The notes under the pieces were generated by a model, which was not told the origin of the DNA, did not search any database, and was given only the letters and a program-made list of their open reading frames with translations. 64,000 nt of DNA, taken from positions 169,727-233,726 of the forward strand of contig VXBM01001079.1 in assembly GCA_013400155.1 (NCBI GenBank), read 5' to 3'. Both the position numbers and the translations under genes were made by a program. Shown here piece by piece: positions 50,600 to 63,661 of this stretch. The DNA is from Helopsaltes ochotensis (lineage: Eukaryota > Chordata > Aves > Passeriformes > Locustellidae). Numbering within the stretch: the first letter of the stretch is position 1; each line of letters begins with the position of its first letter.

Positions 50600-52362
50600 T
50601 AGCAGAACTACTACCTTGTGGTTCTTTAGGGACCTTGAGAGACCCCCTTGGCAGGCAGTCCTGAAGGGCAAAGGATTCCAAGAAGACTTTATGAAGGAAA
50701 TTTTGATGGTCCAGAAGTAGTCTGTACCCTTAAGTCAAAAGATGAGGCAATAGGTAAGAAGACCAGCCTGACTGAACAAGGAGCTTTGTCTGGAACTGAG
50801 GAAACGAAGAGAGTTTATGGCATTTGGAAGAAGGGACAGGCAACTCAGAGGACTACAAGGTTGTTATGGGGTTATTCAGGGAGAAAATTAGAAGGGCCAA
50901 AGCCAAGCTAGAACTTAATCTGGCTAGTGCCACAAAAGACAATAAAAACGTTACTATACATATATTAACAACAAAAGGAAGTCTAAGGAGAATCTCCATC
51001 CTTTATTCGATGCAGTGGAGAAACATAGTTTAAAAATATGAAGAAAATGCTGTGTTACTTAAAGCTTTTTTTTCCTCAGGTCTTTAATAATAAGGACAGT
51101 TGTTTTCTGAGCACCCTCTTGCATGTTCTAGAGAAGATAGAGAAGAGAAGCAAAATGAAGCAGTCCAAGGGAAAATTGTACAGGACCTGTAACACTAATA
51201 TGAATTGCATAAGCTCATTTGGTTTGATGAATCCACCCAAGACTACTTGGAAGCCAGCAGAAGTGCTCACTGAGACACTCCACTTATCAGGAGTTCTGGC
51301 CGGGATGCTTCCAGCTTCCACCTGACTGAATATTAGCAAATGTGACAACCATCTATAAGAAGGGTAGAAGGAGGATCTGGGGGACTACATGCCTACCAGT
51401 CTGACCTGGTGCCAGGGTCATGGAGGAAGTCATTTTGAGTGCACCACAGGATAAACAGGGGATTAGACCCAGCTAGCATGGATTTATGAAAGGCAGGTCC
51501 TTCTTGACCAACCTGATCTTGTTCTGTGACAAGGTCACCTGCTTAGCAGATGAGGGAAAGGCTGTGGATACTGTTTACCACGACTTCAGTATAGCCTTTG
51601 ACACTGTTTCCCATGGCATTCTTCTGGATAAACTGGCTGCTGCTGGCCTGGATGGGTGCACTTATCGCTGGGTAGAAAACGGGCAGCAGGGCTGAGCGCA
51701 GAGAGTGGTGAATGGAGTTACATCCAGCTGGCAGACGCTCATGGCTGAACATCAGCCAGCAGTGCCCAGGTGGCCAAAAGGCCAGTGGATCAGCAATGGT
51801 GTGGCCAACGGGGCAGCGACCATCCCCCTGCTCTTGGCACTGTGAGGTCACACCTCAAATCCTGTCTTCATTTCTGGGCCCCTCACTACAAGACAGGCAT
51901 TGAGGCATTGGAGTGTGTCCAGAGGGACAACAGAGGTGAGAAAGTGTCTGGAGCGCCAGTCCTGTGAGGTGCAGCTGAGGGACCTGGGGGGTGTTTAGCC
52001 TGCAAAAAGGGAGTCTCAGAGGGGAACTTATTACTCTCTACAAGGTCCTGATAGGAGGAGGGGCATCAGTCTCTTCTCCCAAGTAACAAGCAACAGGACA
52101 AGAGAAAATGACCTCAAGTTGCACCCAGGGCAGTTTAGATTGGATATTGGGAAAAAAATTTCTTCACTGATAGAATGGTCAGACTTTGGAACATGCTGCC
52201 AAGGGAAGTAGTTGAATCATTGTCACTGGGAATAGTTAAAAGACAGGTAGATGCAGCAGTTAGGGACGTGATTTACTGGTAGTTGAAATCTTGAGTAAGG
52301 GTAATGTTTGGACTTGATCATCTTACAGGTCCTTTCCAACCTATGATTCTGTGATTATCAGT
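50600..52362 (+). mobile_element. CR1 LINE, 5'-truncated, with decayed ORF2 and intact 3' end
   Basis: This is the longest CR1 copy in the window, about 1.76 kb. It starts in ORF2 between endonuclease and reverse transcriptase ('gggaccttgagagaccccct', 'cctgaagggcaaaggattcc'), keeps RT sequence, then jumps near 51,700 to the region before the 3' UTR. That UTR ends in 'ggtcctttccaacctatgat' and 'tctgtgatt'. ORF2 in active elements encodes endonuclease and reverse transcriptase, which reverse-transcribe the element RNA at a nicked target. This copy is dead: it is truncated, frameshifted, contains stops and has lost the C-terminal part of RT. Confidence 0.95.
50824..51700 (+). pseudogene. CR1 ORF2 reverse-transcriptase remnant
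   Basis: Broken reading frames carry CR1 RT signatures. EDYKVVMGLFREKIRRAKAK then LELNLASA lies at about 50,850-50,940, in the linker before RT. NVTTIYKKG lies near 51,340. MKGRSFLTNLILFCDKVT starts at 51,486, and DFSIAFDTVSHGILLDKLAA followed by AGLDGC at about 51,580-51,660 is the RT motif with the conserved D..AFDTV. The catalytic (F/Y)ADD motif is not found because the sequence jumps towards the 3' UTR soon after 51,700. Stops and frame changes separate the pieces. Confidence 0.9.
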
Positions 52363-55300
52363 TCAAGGAGTTCACTGTGAAATTACCACCAAAATGCAGA
52401 ATCTAAGTTTATTTGAAAATCCATTCAAAACTGTTAAATATCCTTTGAATGTTTTGATTGGAAAAAATGGATCTAATTTTTTTCCCCTGCAGTAGGATTT
52501 TAGTAACATATTTATCTACTACCATGGAAATTCCATCTAGCACCTGCAAATCTATATATATAGAGAGAGTATTTTTTCCTTGTTGCTTTTCAGATGTAAG
52601 AGCAAGCAGTTTTTCAAATATATTTCTTTGTTCTTAGTCCCCTATAAAATTTTTTTTTTTAGATTTCAGCAATTCCAGTTCAGGAAATATGGGATTAAAA
52701 TCTTCTAGGGTGCTCCCGTCCCCTAAATTCTGTGCTTCCTTCCCCCTCCAACTCTGTCTACAGCTAATCTATAATAAAGGTTAATTTTGAAAAGCGAGCT
52801 CCATAGTATTTACACAATGAAGTCAAACTCTGAATGAAACACACTTGTAAAAACAACAGCAGCCTTTTCCTTGTGCAATATAGGATGTGGTCAATCATTT
52901 GGCAATTCAGTTTTGGCACATCATGAACTATTTATTTGTTAAGGCAAGTTCTTGAGATTACAGAAACTCTGGGAGTTTTCCTTTCTTTCCTTCTTTTTTG
53001 GTTCTTTTTATTTCCTCCACTGGAAACTATTAAATTTGCAGAGCCTGATGTTTGTTTCACACTGAAACATGCACTATTGTATTGATAAATATTTAATGGT
53101 GCTGGAGTTCAGTGGATATAGCCTCATATGTTTCTTTTAAAAGGTGTTTTATAACCTGGTGAATGCACTGTGGTCAACTGAGCAAGAAAAACAAACTCAA
53201 ACCAAAAACTTTCCACTAAAAGATGACACAGGGTTCAGTTTCAGTTTGAAGAGGGTGTGGAGGAAACAAGTAACCATATATTTTTCTGAGTCTCTCAGTC
53301 CTGGCAGTGCTCAGACAATTCCATTTGAGATAAACATCAGGGGCATTACATAGATCATAAAAGCTTTTGAGCTGAGAAAGACAAGTGCTAGAAAAGATAA
53401 AGTTCTAAAATTGAGCTTTCTCCAACAGACCTCAAAAAACCCCCAGGTAAATCCATTTTACCCTGAACTGCTGCACCTACTATGATAGATTTGCTATGAC
53501 ATGTTCATGCTCAGTCTGTAAGACTAGTTTAAATGCTCATGCAAAGTGTTTTCAAATATTTCTGGACAAACATTTGTTGACATTAAATTTTAAATATGAT
53601 GTTAAATTATTTAAACATATCTGCCAAATTGTTAGCATGCAGTTTACCTAATGTTGCACTTGAAACTACCTGAAATCACTTTGGCAGGCTAGGGCCACGC
53701 TGTAGCAGAGCAAAACCCCTCAGTGATAGGGAATATCAAAAATTACATTATTGATATTCACTCCCTTACATTTGATTCCTATTCTAAACACCTACCACTC
53801 CACTATCTACCTGAACAGACTTGGAAATTAAATTTTACCTTATCCAGTTTTAAGTTGCAGCTTAAAATGTCCAAGTAGAATATAATTTCCAGTAAAAACA
53901 TTGAAGATTTCTTAACTGATTATCTTTTTGTAAACTAATCTGCAAATCATACTCAGGTGTAATTTGATAAACCTTAAAAGCTGCTCATATTTTTTAAGAA
54001 ATCCCATGGATTTGTAAGTAAACACCACCTACAGTGAATTAGGGAAAAATGCACAAAAACTTGTAATTTGTAAATGACATCAGAAATCTCTATCAAATAT
54101 GAAGAATGAGATCAATGAATCAGTATCTTGTAAACAGTGTTGTGTTCTCATTTACGGTTAGGACTCAGCAGCTGTCAAACTTACTCAATAACTTAGTTAT
54201 AAACTAAATATTTAAGACTAATTCAGGAATCTTTGAGGATATTACCTCAGCCTCAGTGGGATTGTTTAGCAAAGAACCATATAGTGTTGTTGCCTGAAAG
54301 ATGCTTTGTTCGACTTATGTAGAAAGAATAAAAAAGCAAGAGGTCAAACAACCTGTTACCCTGATGGGAAATGATAGAGCTGAAAAATGAAGGCTAGGTA
54401 AGAATAATAAAAAAGTTGTTCAAAAACATGGAACCACTATAAAAGGAAAACCAATCTTGATCTGCTCGTGATGAGTCTTTTGAGCTCTTGTCTTCTTTAT
54501 TTCATAGAGTTTTAAATGTAGGACAACAAAAATTGCCTAAATGCAAGTTTCTACCACCTAATCAGTGACAACATTTGTGTATCAATAAGTATGAATCGCA
54601 AATATAAAGAAAAAGCACACATTTCAGTTAGGACCAGTGTTCTTTCAATAACAAATATGTATCAAGAATACTGTCATACATCAGGAAAATCTCAATCACA
54701 AGCGTGGATTGGGTCTGGCATATCTGAGTTCCCATGTCTTTAGAGATTTTAGTTAGGCACTATAAATAATTTGGGCGTTAAAAGCTGTAGACTGTTTCAA
54801 AATGCTTTGAACTGAATACGAGTTACAGAGCTTGGGGCATTAAACCCTTTCTGGACACTAGAAATATGGTCCAGGAAACGACCTCTTAGGCAAAGAAGTG
54901 GTTTCCCCATGTCTGTGTTCATACTTTCCTCAAATCCTCTATTCATCATCACAGATAAAGATTTGTCTTTTTCTTCCAGCATTACTGAAGTCCAAATTTA
55001 AACTTGGACGCCAAATAATGTGGAGTAATTTGCACTGATGAATAGTGTCTTTTGGGAAAAAAAAAAAAAAAAGGTACCAAAAGTTATATTTACCCGTACT
55101 TCTTATTTTTCCTTTTTCAGGGTCTTCCCTGACCCTTGACTTCCTTGAGTTTTTAGTAATTCTGCTATTTATTCAATTTTATTGTAGAAATCTGCCTATC
55201 TTAGTATTATTAGGAAACAGTAACTGGTTCCTGAATTTTTAAGTCATAATACAAACCATCTTCCCCAAAAAATACTTGGCTATTTCTTTGTCTCCCTCTT

Positions 55301-57717
55301 ACTTTATTTCCAAGAATGGAATCAGGATCCACTGTGATTGTATAAAACCACAGTGAAGAAGCCCAAACGGGGTTATTAAATACCAGTCAACATCTGTGTG
55401 TGTTGTATAGAAATGAAGCTAAAGAAATGTATTCCCATTACTATTTGTAGACTGAAATTATTGAGTTAAACATTGCTGTACGTTTCACTGATATGAGAAC
55501 AAGTTATTTGAAATATTCATATATGAAAAGAAGAAGGCTGAGAACTGGGGTCCATGAGAAAAGACCCTTTTGTTCCCAGAGTGAGTTTTATGGCAAAAAT
55601 TATACCTTTAACTTTCCATTGAAAACAATGGCTTAGTAACACTGAATAATTTGACACAAAGAAGATTTTTCCTGGATCTAATGGAGTTTTACCTTCTTTA
55701 ATTTGCAATGTTTGCAATTGAAAATCAGACAAAATGACTGAGTTCTTTGGTTCCCACTGACTACACTGAGGGAATGTTATATCTCACAGGAAGCCATCAG
55801 AGCCAGTACCTCACACAACTGAACTCTGTGACTTTTACAACTTTCACAGAGAGATTTATCCAGTTTTTCTGGCTTTGGCTTTAGCTGAAAGCAAATGCTG
55901 CTATCTTCAGTGTATTTCTGAACAGAATGAAAATGTGAAATACAGTAAATCGTTCAACGCAACTTTTACCCACAGGATTGCCAGAAACTTTAAACCAGAA
56001 ACTTGTGTTTGTTTTTGTAAGCATCTGCACTGAATCTCTGAACATTTGAAGATTAACCTATTGCAATGAAGGTTGTGTGTGAGTTTTTACATGATAGTAA
56101 AATGTCTACCTCACTGAACACATTACGTACCTATAACTTTTTTTTAAGAAAGATATCCAGTAGGGCAAATGTTAAAATAATAAAACTTTGAAGGTCTGCA
56201 AGCAGAAGACTAGTTCTAATTCTATGTGCTTTCAAAGTTATTTCTTATGTTTATATTAATTTTCTTGTTTGACAGTACCAAAGTATTTATTATTGTCATT
56301 AAATTTAGCCATGATTTTCTGCATGTTTTTCATTATTGCGTGTTTTAGGATGTAGCTGGTAAGCAATGAGGTAGGAAGAACATCTACAGTGGTGGTGGCA
56401 GGATATCTCTACCTGGACTGGAAGCCTTGAAAACATGTAAATTCATTATTTCAAGTGAAGGCTGTTACATGGACTTTTCCAATGTAATAGAAGCCTGGAG
56501 TGAGAAAAAACATATGTAGTTGATAATAGAATGTAGATCTGGAAATGATATGATGGAAACAACAGCGCTGAGACTTCAACATGTTGCATCTGCAGTATAT
56601 ACTGACACAGAAGAACTCAGCAAAATGTATGAACCTCCTATTTCACTCATATCATACAGAACAATGTGAGTATAGCAATCCCACAGTGGTGAGAGATTGT
56701 TTTTTTTCGTTCTGATGAGTAGGCCACATCAGCGTCTTTCTTTATTCTTCAATTACATCACACTTATGTTCATAAATTTGTATTTTTAGTCTCAATTGGA
56801 TTTCTACAAACTCTTTTCTCAAGCTAGCTCTCTTCTCCAGTTCTCTCACAATCACTGAAAGTATAACATACGGCTGCTGCATTTCTCAGTCTCCCTCTTG
56901 GCCTGGTGAATAAATCATCTTTAATTTTTGATGTTGAATTCTTGTCTCCCATGTCATACTTGCTTTGCAAAAATTGAGTTTGAACTTGGAGTCTTTTCCA
57001 AGGATTTTGCCTTTAGATGTATCTTGATCTAATTAGTCTCATTTTCTTTTGTTCCCATTTTTTAGCTGTCATTTCCATAAACTAAAAAGTTTTGGTTGAG
57101 CGATACATAAATATTATAGAAAATGACAATAGTATAAATTACCAGATTATATTATTACCAGAATTGTTTCTGAGTTATCCAGAACTTTAGTGGATGGGGT
57201 AAGGTTCTGCCAAACACTTTTGTCTTCAGCCAAGACTGATTTGAAATCAAGTGAGACACAAAGGGTTGAGAAGACCTAATTTATGTCATATCATTATACA
57301 GTAAGAGCAGGATTCCTTCGCTGTTTGCTGTTTCAAACTAAACAGATACTGTGGGGGAAAAAGGAAAGTACCAGGAGGGTGAAGAAAAAGAAACAACTGG
57401 AAAGAGTAAGCATTTCCAAAGACATATGAGTAATTTGGGCAAAGTCTTGTTTTAGTTACAATTAAAAGAAATCTCTCACTTTTAGTAGACACCACCAGAT
57501 AGTCCTGGACTTTACCAATGAAGGAGATTTCTTCAGTTCTTTGTAACAGTATATTTCAAGGAAGAGAAAACATTGGAAAAGATAGGACATAAAGCAAAAG
57601 TTATTTTGCAAAGTCTTACACAGAAAGATACATTAAATTAGAAAATTTTATGTATCAATTTGAAACTGTTCTCAATCTCTTTTCTTTAATATAATTTAGA
57701 ATCAGGGTTATCGTTTT

Positions 57718-57738
57718 TTGGTTTGGTTTGGTTTGGTT
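57718..57738. repeat. (TTTGG)n microsatellite
   Basis: About four TTTGG pentamers. It is an ordinary simple repeat. Confidence 0.7.
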
Positions 57739-59226
57739 GTTTCAATATTGAGGAATTTGGCTTAAGTCAGTTGTATCAATATGTTCGTAGACTTTGATTC
57801 ACCAGCTGAAATAATGCAAATTAGGAGCCGTATGTGCTGGCTAACAATACAGTGATGAATAATTTTCAGTCAAATGAGGTTTTAAAAATACTTTGTGTCA
57901 AAAAAGCTTGGTGACTTAAATTGCATAAGCTGCTTGATCTTGACAGAAATGAACCATCTTAGATACTTTGATTATTTCCAAAGAATTTGTCTTTTATATT
58001 ACCTTGTTTTATTGATTCATTGATATAAGAATATAAATGTTTGTGAAAAAGTACTTAGAGGTGAACAGCAGTTTGGTTCTTCTCAGTGTTAGATGCAATT
58101 GGTCACTGTATGTCTGTGAAATTGTCTAGAATTTCTAGCATATGGCAGATCTTACATTATCTTGATGATGATAATGATGATGATCCCCAGCATCTGGAAT
58201 CACAGGGAGAGCTCTGGGATATGCACCTGGAAAGCAAAGGCCCTCAGATCTCGTGCTGCATAACTGCAGGACAGATGCTGTCGTTACTGGATTGCTTGGG
58301 TTTGTTTGAGTGGGATGGGGACAGGGCAGGGGAAGGGTTAAAATGAATGAAAAATGGGCCTGTTCCTTTGGATAGCTGCATAAATCTCAAATAGGCCATG
58401 GAGCTGACTGTGTCTTCTTGATCTTATTAGGAAGAATGTGTGTGGGCAGGAAGAGATGAGACTGGGATTTCTTGCAACAGTGGTCTCTGGAGGATCACAA
58501 ATCTGGTCATTTAAAACTGATTTATTTGAGTTTATTGCACTAGTATTCTACAGTTTCAATTTGTCTTTGCTCCTTTCATATTATTCCTGACCTCTTGATG
58601 AAACACCCACGTAAGTCCAGATAGTTCTCTTTAAGAATTCAAGTAAACCTTCTTTATTCATTTAACAATTCTGTTGTTCTTTCTTTTTTTACCTTCCTTT
58701 TTCATTGTTTATTTTCCTAGAACTTTTTCTCATACTGTTTCCCTTTCAGCTATTGATTTATAATATCTCCAGAGACATCAATAATGATGGAAAAAATTAC
58801 ACTGCCACTTTGAAAGGAATATTTTGCATTTTGTTTTGGGTCTCAAAGTACTTTTCTAACAAATGGTCTAAGCATTATAGTTTCCCTACGCATCCAGAAA
58901 ATATTACTAGCTTCATTGTACAGATAGAGCAGAGACAGAGGGTGACCTATCCAGGGTAACACTACAAGCCAGAGAAAATATTTTGAATATTAGCAAAAAA
59001 TCCAGACAGTTGGTCTCAGAAGCTAGCCAGGAGATCATATTCTTTTAATTTAAATTTCCACATCACTGTGGCAAGACATTGTAGTAGAACCAGTCATTTA
59101 TTGCTTTGCTTATGAGAGAAAAGACGGGGAAGGGAAGGGAAACAGGTAGACACAGTGATAGAATAAAGCAGTAAAAAAATCTCACTATTTAATTTGAAGC
59201 CGAAGGAGGGATTGGGAGCAAATACT

Positions 59227-59271
59227 GAGGCTATTTATTGCTTACAAATAGGGAGGCTATTTATTGCTTAC
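59227..59271. repeat. Tandem duplication, 19-bp unit at 26-bp spacing
   Basis: GAGGCTATTTATTGCTTAC occurs at 59227-59245 and again at 59253-59271, separated by AAATAGG. It is a recent-looking local duplication. Confidence 0.8.
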
Positions 59272-62200
59272 TGTGAATTCTTTCATTTATGTTTTTTCAT
59301 TGTTGGTAAAGAATGTAGTTCTTTATCCTTGTCCAAAGCAGGCATATAAATTGCACCCACAAATTATTGGTACATGTGGAAAGGCCACCTTTGCAGAGGT
59401 AGATTTACCAGCAGTGGAGTTTAGCCCTTGCTTCCCTTTAGAATCAGCAGCTGCAGCATTGCTGCCAAGCTGTCACAGATAGTGGCAGCTCAGCCGTCGT
59501 TTCCTCTCTCCACCCCTTGTTTGTAGGAATGGTGAATCAGCCATGTACCTCAAGCTTAACAGGCAAACACAAATTGACTGAAAATAATGCTATGGTTATG
59601 ATTCTTCCCTTTTGTTAAGCAACTTTCTTAGAACTTGCTGTCCTTGTTAGACATCAGACTCTTCCTATGGAGACTCTTCAGCAGGACCACAATTCTGCTA
59701 AAGGTGACAAGGAGAGATGGAAAAAAATTGTGTTGAGAAATAACAGAGCTAGAAAGGCAAAAACGACACAAGTCTGTGGAGGCCAATCCAGGAAGAAAAC
59801 AGATATGAAGTACTATAAATATGTTCATCCCACCACTTTCCTGGTCAGAAGAAGACATTGTCTTGTCCTTTGATGTTAAAAGTTAATGTTTGCATTTGAT
59901 TTATAGCCAGATCTCTATTCATTTTAGGTAGGCACCAGTTGCCAAAGGATTCCCACTCTATATATTTTACTTCTGGCTCCAAAATGCATTTTAGTAGTCC
60001 ATAAATTAGGCTTGTGAAAGATCTTCAAGCTTCAAATTCACTGAGGGTGGTGGGAAGGGTAGAAATTTTGAGCTGGATCACAAAATTTATTTCTACTATG
60101 ATTCAGAATGCTGCAGCCACTTATAAGGAGTAAAGAATGCTGTTTCCACTTATAAGTAAGGTAAAGCCTTACTTTTCCCTTCAAATTTAGTAGCACAGCT
60201 GGATTTTGTAAAAAATCAACAGTCTTTAGAAATATTAAGAGTTTGAAAGAATTACCAGATTCTGACAGTGGGAGCTTGAGAGTCTTGCTATCTTTCTATT
60301 CTTTCCTTAAGATAGCAAAATTATTTTTTAAGTATTCAAAATCTGATCTCTCATTAAAAAAAAATCTGAATGTTATTGGCTTTTCCTCTCTCTGTCTTTT
60401 TTTCATTTCTTGTGTGTTTGGGGTTTGAGTTTTTTTAACAGTTTTTCTTTTAATTCCTTTTAGAATAACTTTTTTCAAGCTTTAGTTCACAACAGTGTTG
60501 ACTTGGAAACAGGCTGCTTTCAAAACTAAGGGTTTGAGCTACCATTAAATCAAGCTGAGAATTTTACAAAAAAGCATGTGTCCATGTAAATAAGATGACA
60601 AACATTACACAGGAAATCTGAAATAGTTTGGGCATAAGACCTCAACCCATTATCTAAGGCAAAAACATGGTGCAACTCGGCTCACTTTGAGCTTTAGTTG
60701 CACGAGCTTTATACACATCTAGGCTACACATACCAAGCACGTAATTGTGCCATATCAACATAGTATGTTGGGTTGTCGTTTCCAATGCTTTGATTACAAG
60801 CTTTTGTGAATTATTTTCCATTTCTACTTTGTACACCAGAGGATTCTACTGCAGTTTATGAGCTGGTACCACTGGTGTATGACAATTCCCTGAGCAGGAG
60901 CTGGACTGTTGAGCCAGACCCATGGGAACAGGCAGCATTTAATCTCATTACCAGCTAGTGGCAGCCACACTGAGTTCTCTCACTCTGTCTTCCAAGGTCT
61001 ATTTTTGTAGTTGCCATCTGACTCCTGTGAAACCTATCATTGCTCTTTGCTAACAGAGGAAAACAACCCAGGTAATTAGGCTGAGTTGGAACTGTGGTCT
61101 GACTCATTTCAGCCGACTTCCTTTACTAAATTACATTTTGACTACATTTTTGTCGAGTGTGTAATGTTGGTTCCAGTGGTTCCTGAAATCATTTCAAATA
61201 TAGTTTATGAAACAGATTAAAAAAAAACCAAACCACAAGACACAGGCACAAGTGGTAAAAACAAAGGTTTGGGATCGTGTGACTTTGGTTCCCTTCCTTT
61301 GTTGATAAATAGTATAATCTCAGTAAATCATACAAATATTTTGATCCTAGGTATCCCTTTCTAAAATTGGGGTCAGTTTACTTATTAGAAGTACTTATTA
61401 CTTATTTACTTATTATTTAAAAGGCATTTCAGAGGTTTAATTAAAGTATGCCATGCTTAGCACTTTTAAGAATTGAATATTAAAGAAGCTAGAGAAATAT
61501 GGAGTATTGCTACCTATAGCATTGTTTGTTTGTTGCTGTGAAGCATTTCCCAATTTATTGATGGACTGTAATTTCACACCTCCCTCAGATACTACCCAGA
61601 ATAAATCTTTCCAACATAGCAGGAAGGTACACAGAGAATTTGTGTTTTCTGGTCATGAAACTTCTTCCATTGCAGCAAAGCCAGGACATTCATTTCTTAG
61701 AGCTCTGGGTTCCTGAGGGCAGTTTATGCTGTTAGTTCATTTTGCTTCTCTGTCAGAGACCTGTCTTCTCATGACTGTCAAACATTTGGAGCAGTTTTTT
61801 TTTATTATTATTTTTTCTCAGGCCAAAAAAGTTTCAGAATACATAGATTTATCCCTTCTTATAAAAAAAATCTTTATTTATTTGCTTTTAGAATAGTGAG
61901 ATCATCTGCAACAGTGACAGTACTAGGTATCATTAGTCTAAACCTCACATTTGTGGCAGGATGTCAGGTTTGATTGTGCAATCAGAACTGGAGTACTTTT
62001 GTTGACTCATGGATTCTTGCTGGAATACATTCCCGCCCATGACTCAAATCAATGGCAGAGAGAGGAAACTGCCTCACAAAGAGAAGAGTAAAGGAATAAC
62101 ATCTCTCTCCAAGAAGTAGGAATATAACCATTGCTAAGCAAAAGAGAGACTTAATTCCTAAAAAATTTACGTGAAAACTCAGATATTGTATTGCACGTCA

Positions 62201-63007
62201 GGAAGAGTTGGGAATGAGAAGACTACTCTCACCATAAGTACCCTTACATTAACCACACCCCTCTAACACATCTCAAGTTGGGAAAAGCTGCTAGGCAAGG
62301 TTTAAGGGGTAAAGCAGGCTCAGGAAAATTTGAAACAAGACTTATGTCAACAATAAAGAAAACTCCAAAGATACAACTGTGAATTCTGACAGTTTGTGAT
62401 TATTCTTAGACTATTTCATCACATTTAGCCAGTCATTTGAGCATTTAAGAGACATTGATTCTATAACATGGTGTGGACCATTCTTCCAATTTCCCACCCT
62501 GTATATCATGGATTTTTTAAAGTTGACCCAATGATGATGAAAATGTAGCTTCATGTCATGCTAAGATTTTCTAAAACTGTGATCCTTCCTTACTTTGTAC
62601 AAATATTAAATTGTAACTACGTAATAAGAAGAATCCCTGTTAGTGTGTGACACTTGGACTTGGGATTATGGTGTAGAATTCAAAAATCCAAATCAGATAT
62701 CTATAATTTTTATTTGGTGTTTCAGTGGGTAGAATTCAGATACCTCAAAATGGAAGTGCAGAAAGCCCACAAAGATCATACAATCTAATAGCAGGAAAAA
62801 TGAATATGGAGGGGTGTTGATATCAGCACTTATCAGAGCCTGGGTAAAGTTTCATGAGATCTGTAGAGACTTTCAAAGAGCTCTATAAAGACCTGAGAAT
62901 CTACAAGCATTTTCTGGAGAACAGATATTTGCACACATACAACTCCAGGTGACAAAATTAGGTTGCCTTTTTTCCTTTTGCCTTATCATTTCATATTTCT
63001 AAACTAA

Positions 63008-63012
63008 CACAG
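63008..63012. repeat. Left target-site duplication CACAG
   Basis: CACAG directly precedes the LTR and is repeated exactly after it at 63657-63661. Confidence 0.85.
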
Positions 63013-63656
63013 TGTCCTGGTTTAGGGAAAATCTAGGAGGAAACCTTCAATTGGAGTCCCTACAGAAAGGAAATTGAAGTGGTCCCTCCCCCAACTGGTT
63101 TGGGAAAAGATTTCTTTGGAGAAAAGTGGAAAAAACCTGCTTATTTAGCAAGAAAAGTATTCACAAGCATAAAAAGTGAATAATATTAAACAACAGAACC
63201 TCTTGTTCTGAAGAGATGGCAAATTCAGAAAGTCCTTTTTGTGGGGTGTGGCTTGGCTCGCTCAGTCCCTTATCAGTCCCTCCTGCAGTGGAAAATGTTA
63301 CATCCCGGCCCTGGCGGGCTGCAGGTGAGAGCTCCTGGTGCTCTTCTGGGTTTTTCAGTCTGGACCAGAGTTGAGTAGTTCTAAGAAAAAGAAAAGTCAC
63401 GGTCCAGGGAACTTCTCTGCCTCAGCTAGCTAAAAAACTAAAAGCAAAGGAAAGCTGTCTCCTGCTGTCCGCTGCAGACAATACAGTCTGTGAAGGATGA
63501 GGAGCAGCAAGCGCAGCTTCTGATGACAAACTCCACGCTGCTTCTTCTTTCCCCACCTTTGCTCTCGGAACTGGTCTTAAAGGTGCAGAATTTAATATCC
63601 AGCATAAACAGAACAGACAATTGAGGATACAAGCATCATAAAGTCACCCCAGGACA
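63013..63656 (-). mobile_element. Solo LTR of an endogenous retrovirus, complete, with 5-bp TSD
   Basis: The 644-bp segment begins TGTCCTGG and ends CCAGGACA, a perfect 8-bp terminal inverted repeat with TG...CA ends, and exact CACAG copies lie on both sides. No gag, pol or env sequence is present, so recombination between two LTRs has removed the provirus. Orientation is inferred as minus: read that way it starts TGTCCTGGGGTGACTTTATG, which I recall as the start of songbird LTRs, and carries an AATAAG (plus 63142-63147) near the far end. Class assignment (ERVK or ERVL) is not certain. The open frames inside are spurious. Confidence 0.9.
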
Positions 63657-63661
63657 CACAG
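63657..63661. repeat. Right target-site duplication CACAG
   Basis: This is an exact copy of the five bases left of the LTR. The lack of mismatches fits a fairly young insertion, though five bases carry little timing information. Confidence 0.85.

Larger units (their letters stand above)
52363..63007. other. AT-rich sequence without recognisable genes
   Basis: More than 10 kb of mostly unique sequence. Simple features include a poly-A run at 55059-55073, a TTTGG repeat at 57718-57738 and a 26-bp-period duplication at 59227-59271. GC-richer patches at about 58170-58340 and 60840-61100 were inspected and remain unassigned; open frames there show no family motifs. Confidence 0.55.

Noticed and set aside
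58086..58346. Frame with an acidic DDDNDDD run and less AT-rich surroundings
   Set aside because: The acidic run is a small GAT repeat. No splice signals or family motifs were convincing.
59667..59873. Basic 68-codon frame resembling a nuclear protein fragment
   Set aside because: Basic residues come from A-rich codons. There is also an overlapping open frame on the other strand, and nothing homologous was recognised.
63161..63632. Minus-strand frames near the window end
   Set aside because: They lie entirely inside the non-coding solo LTR.
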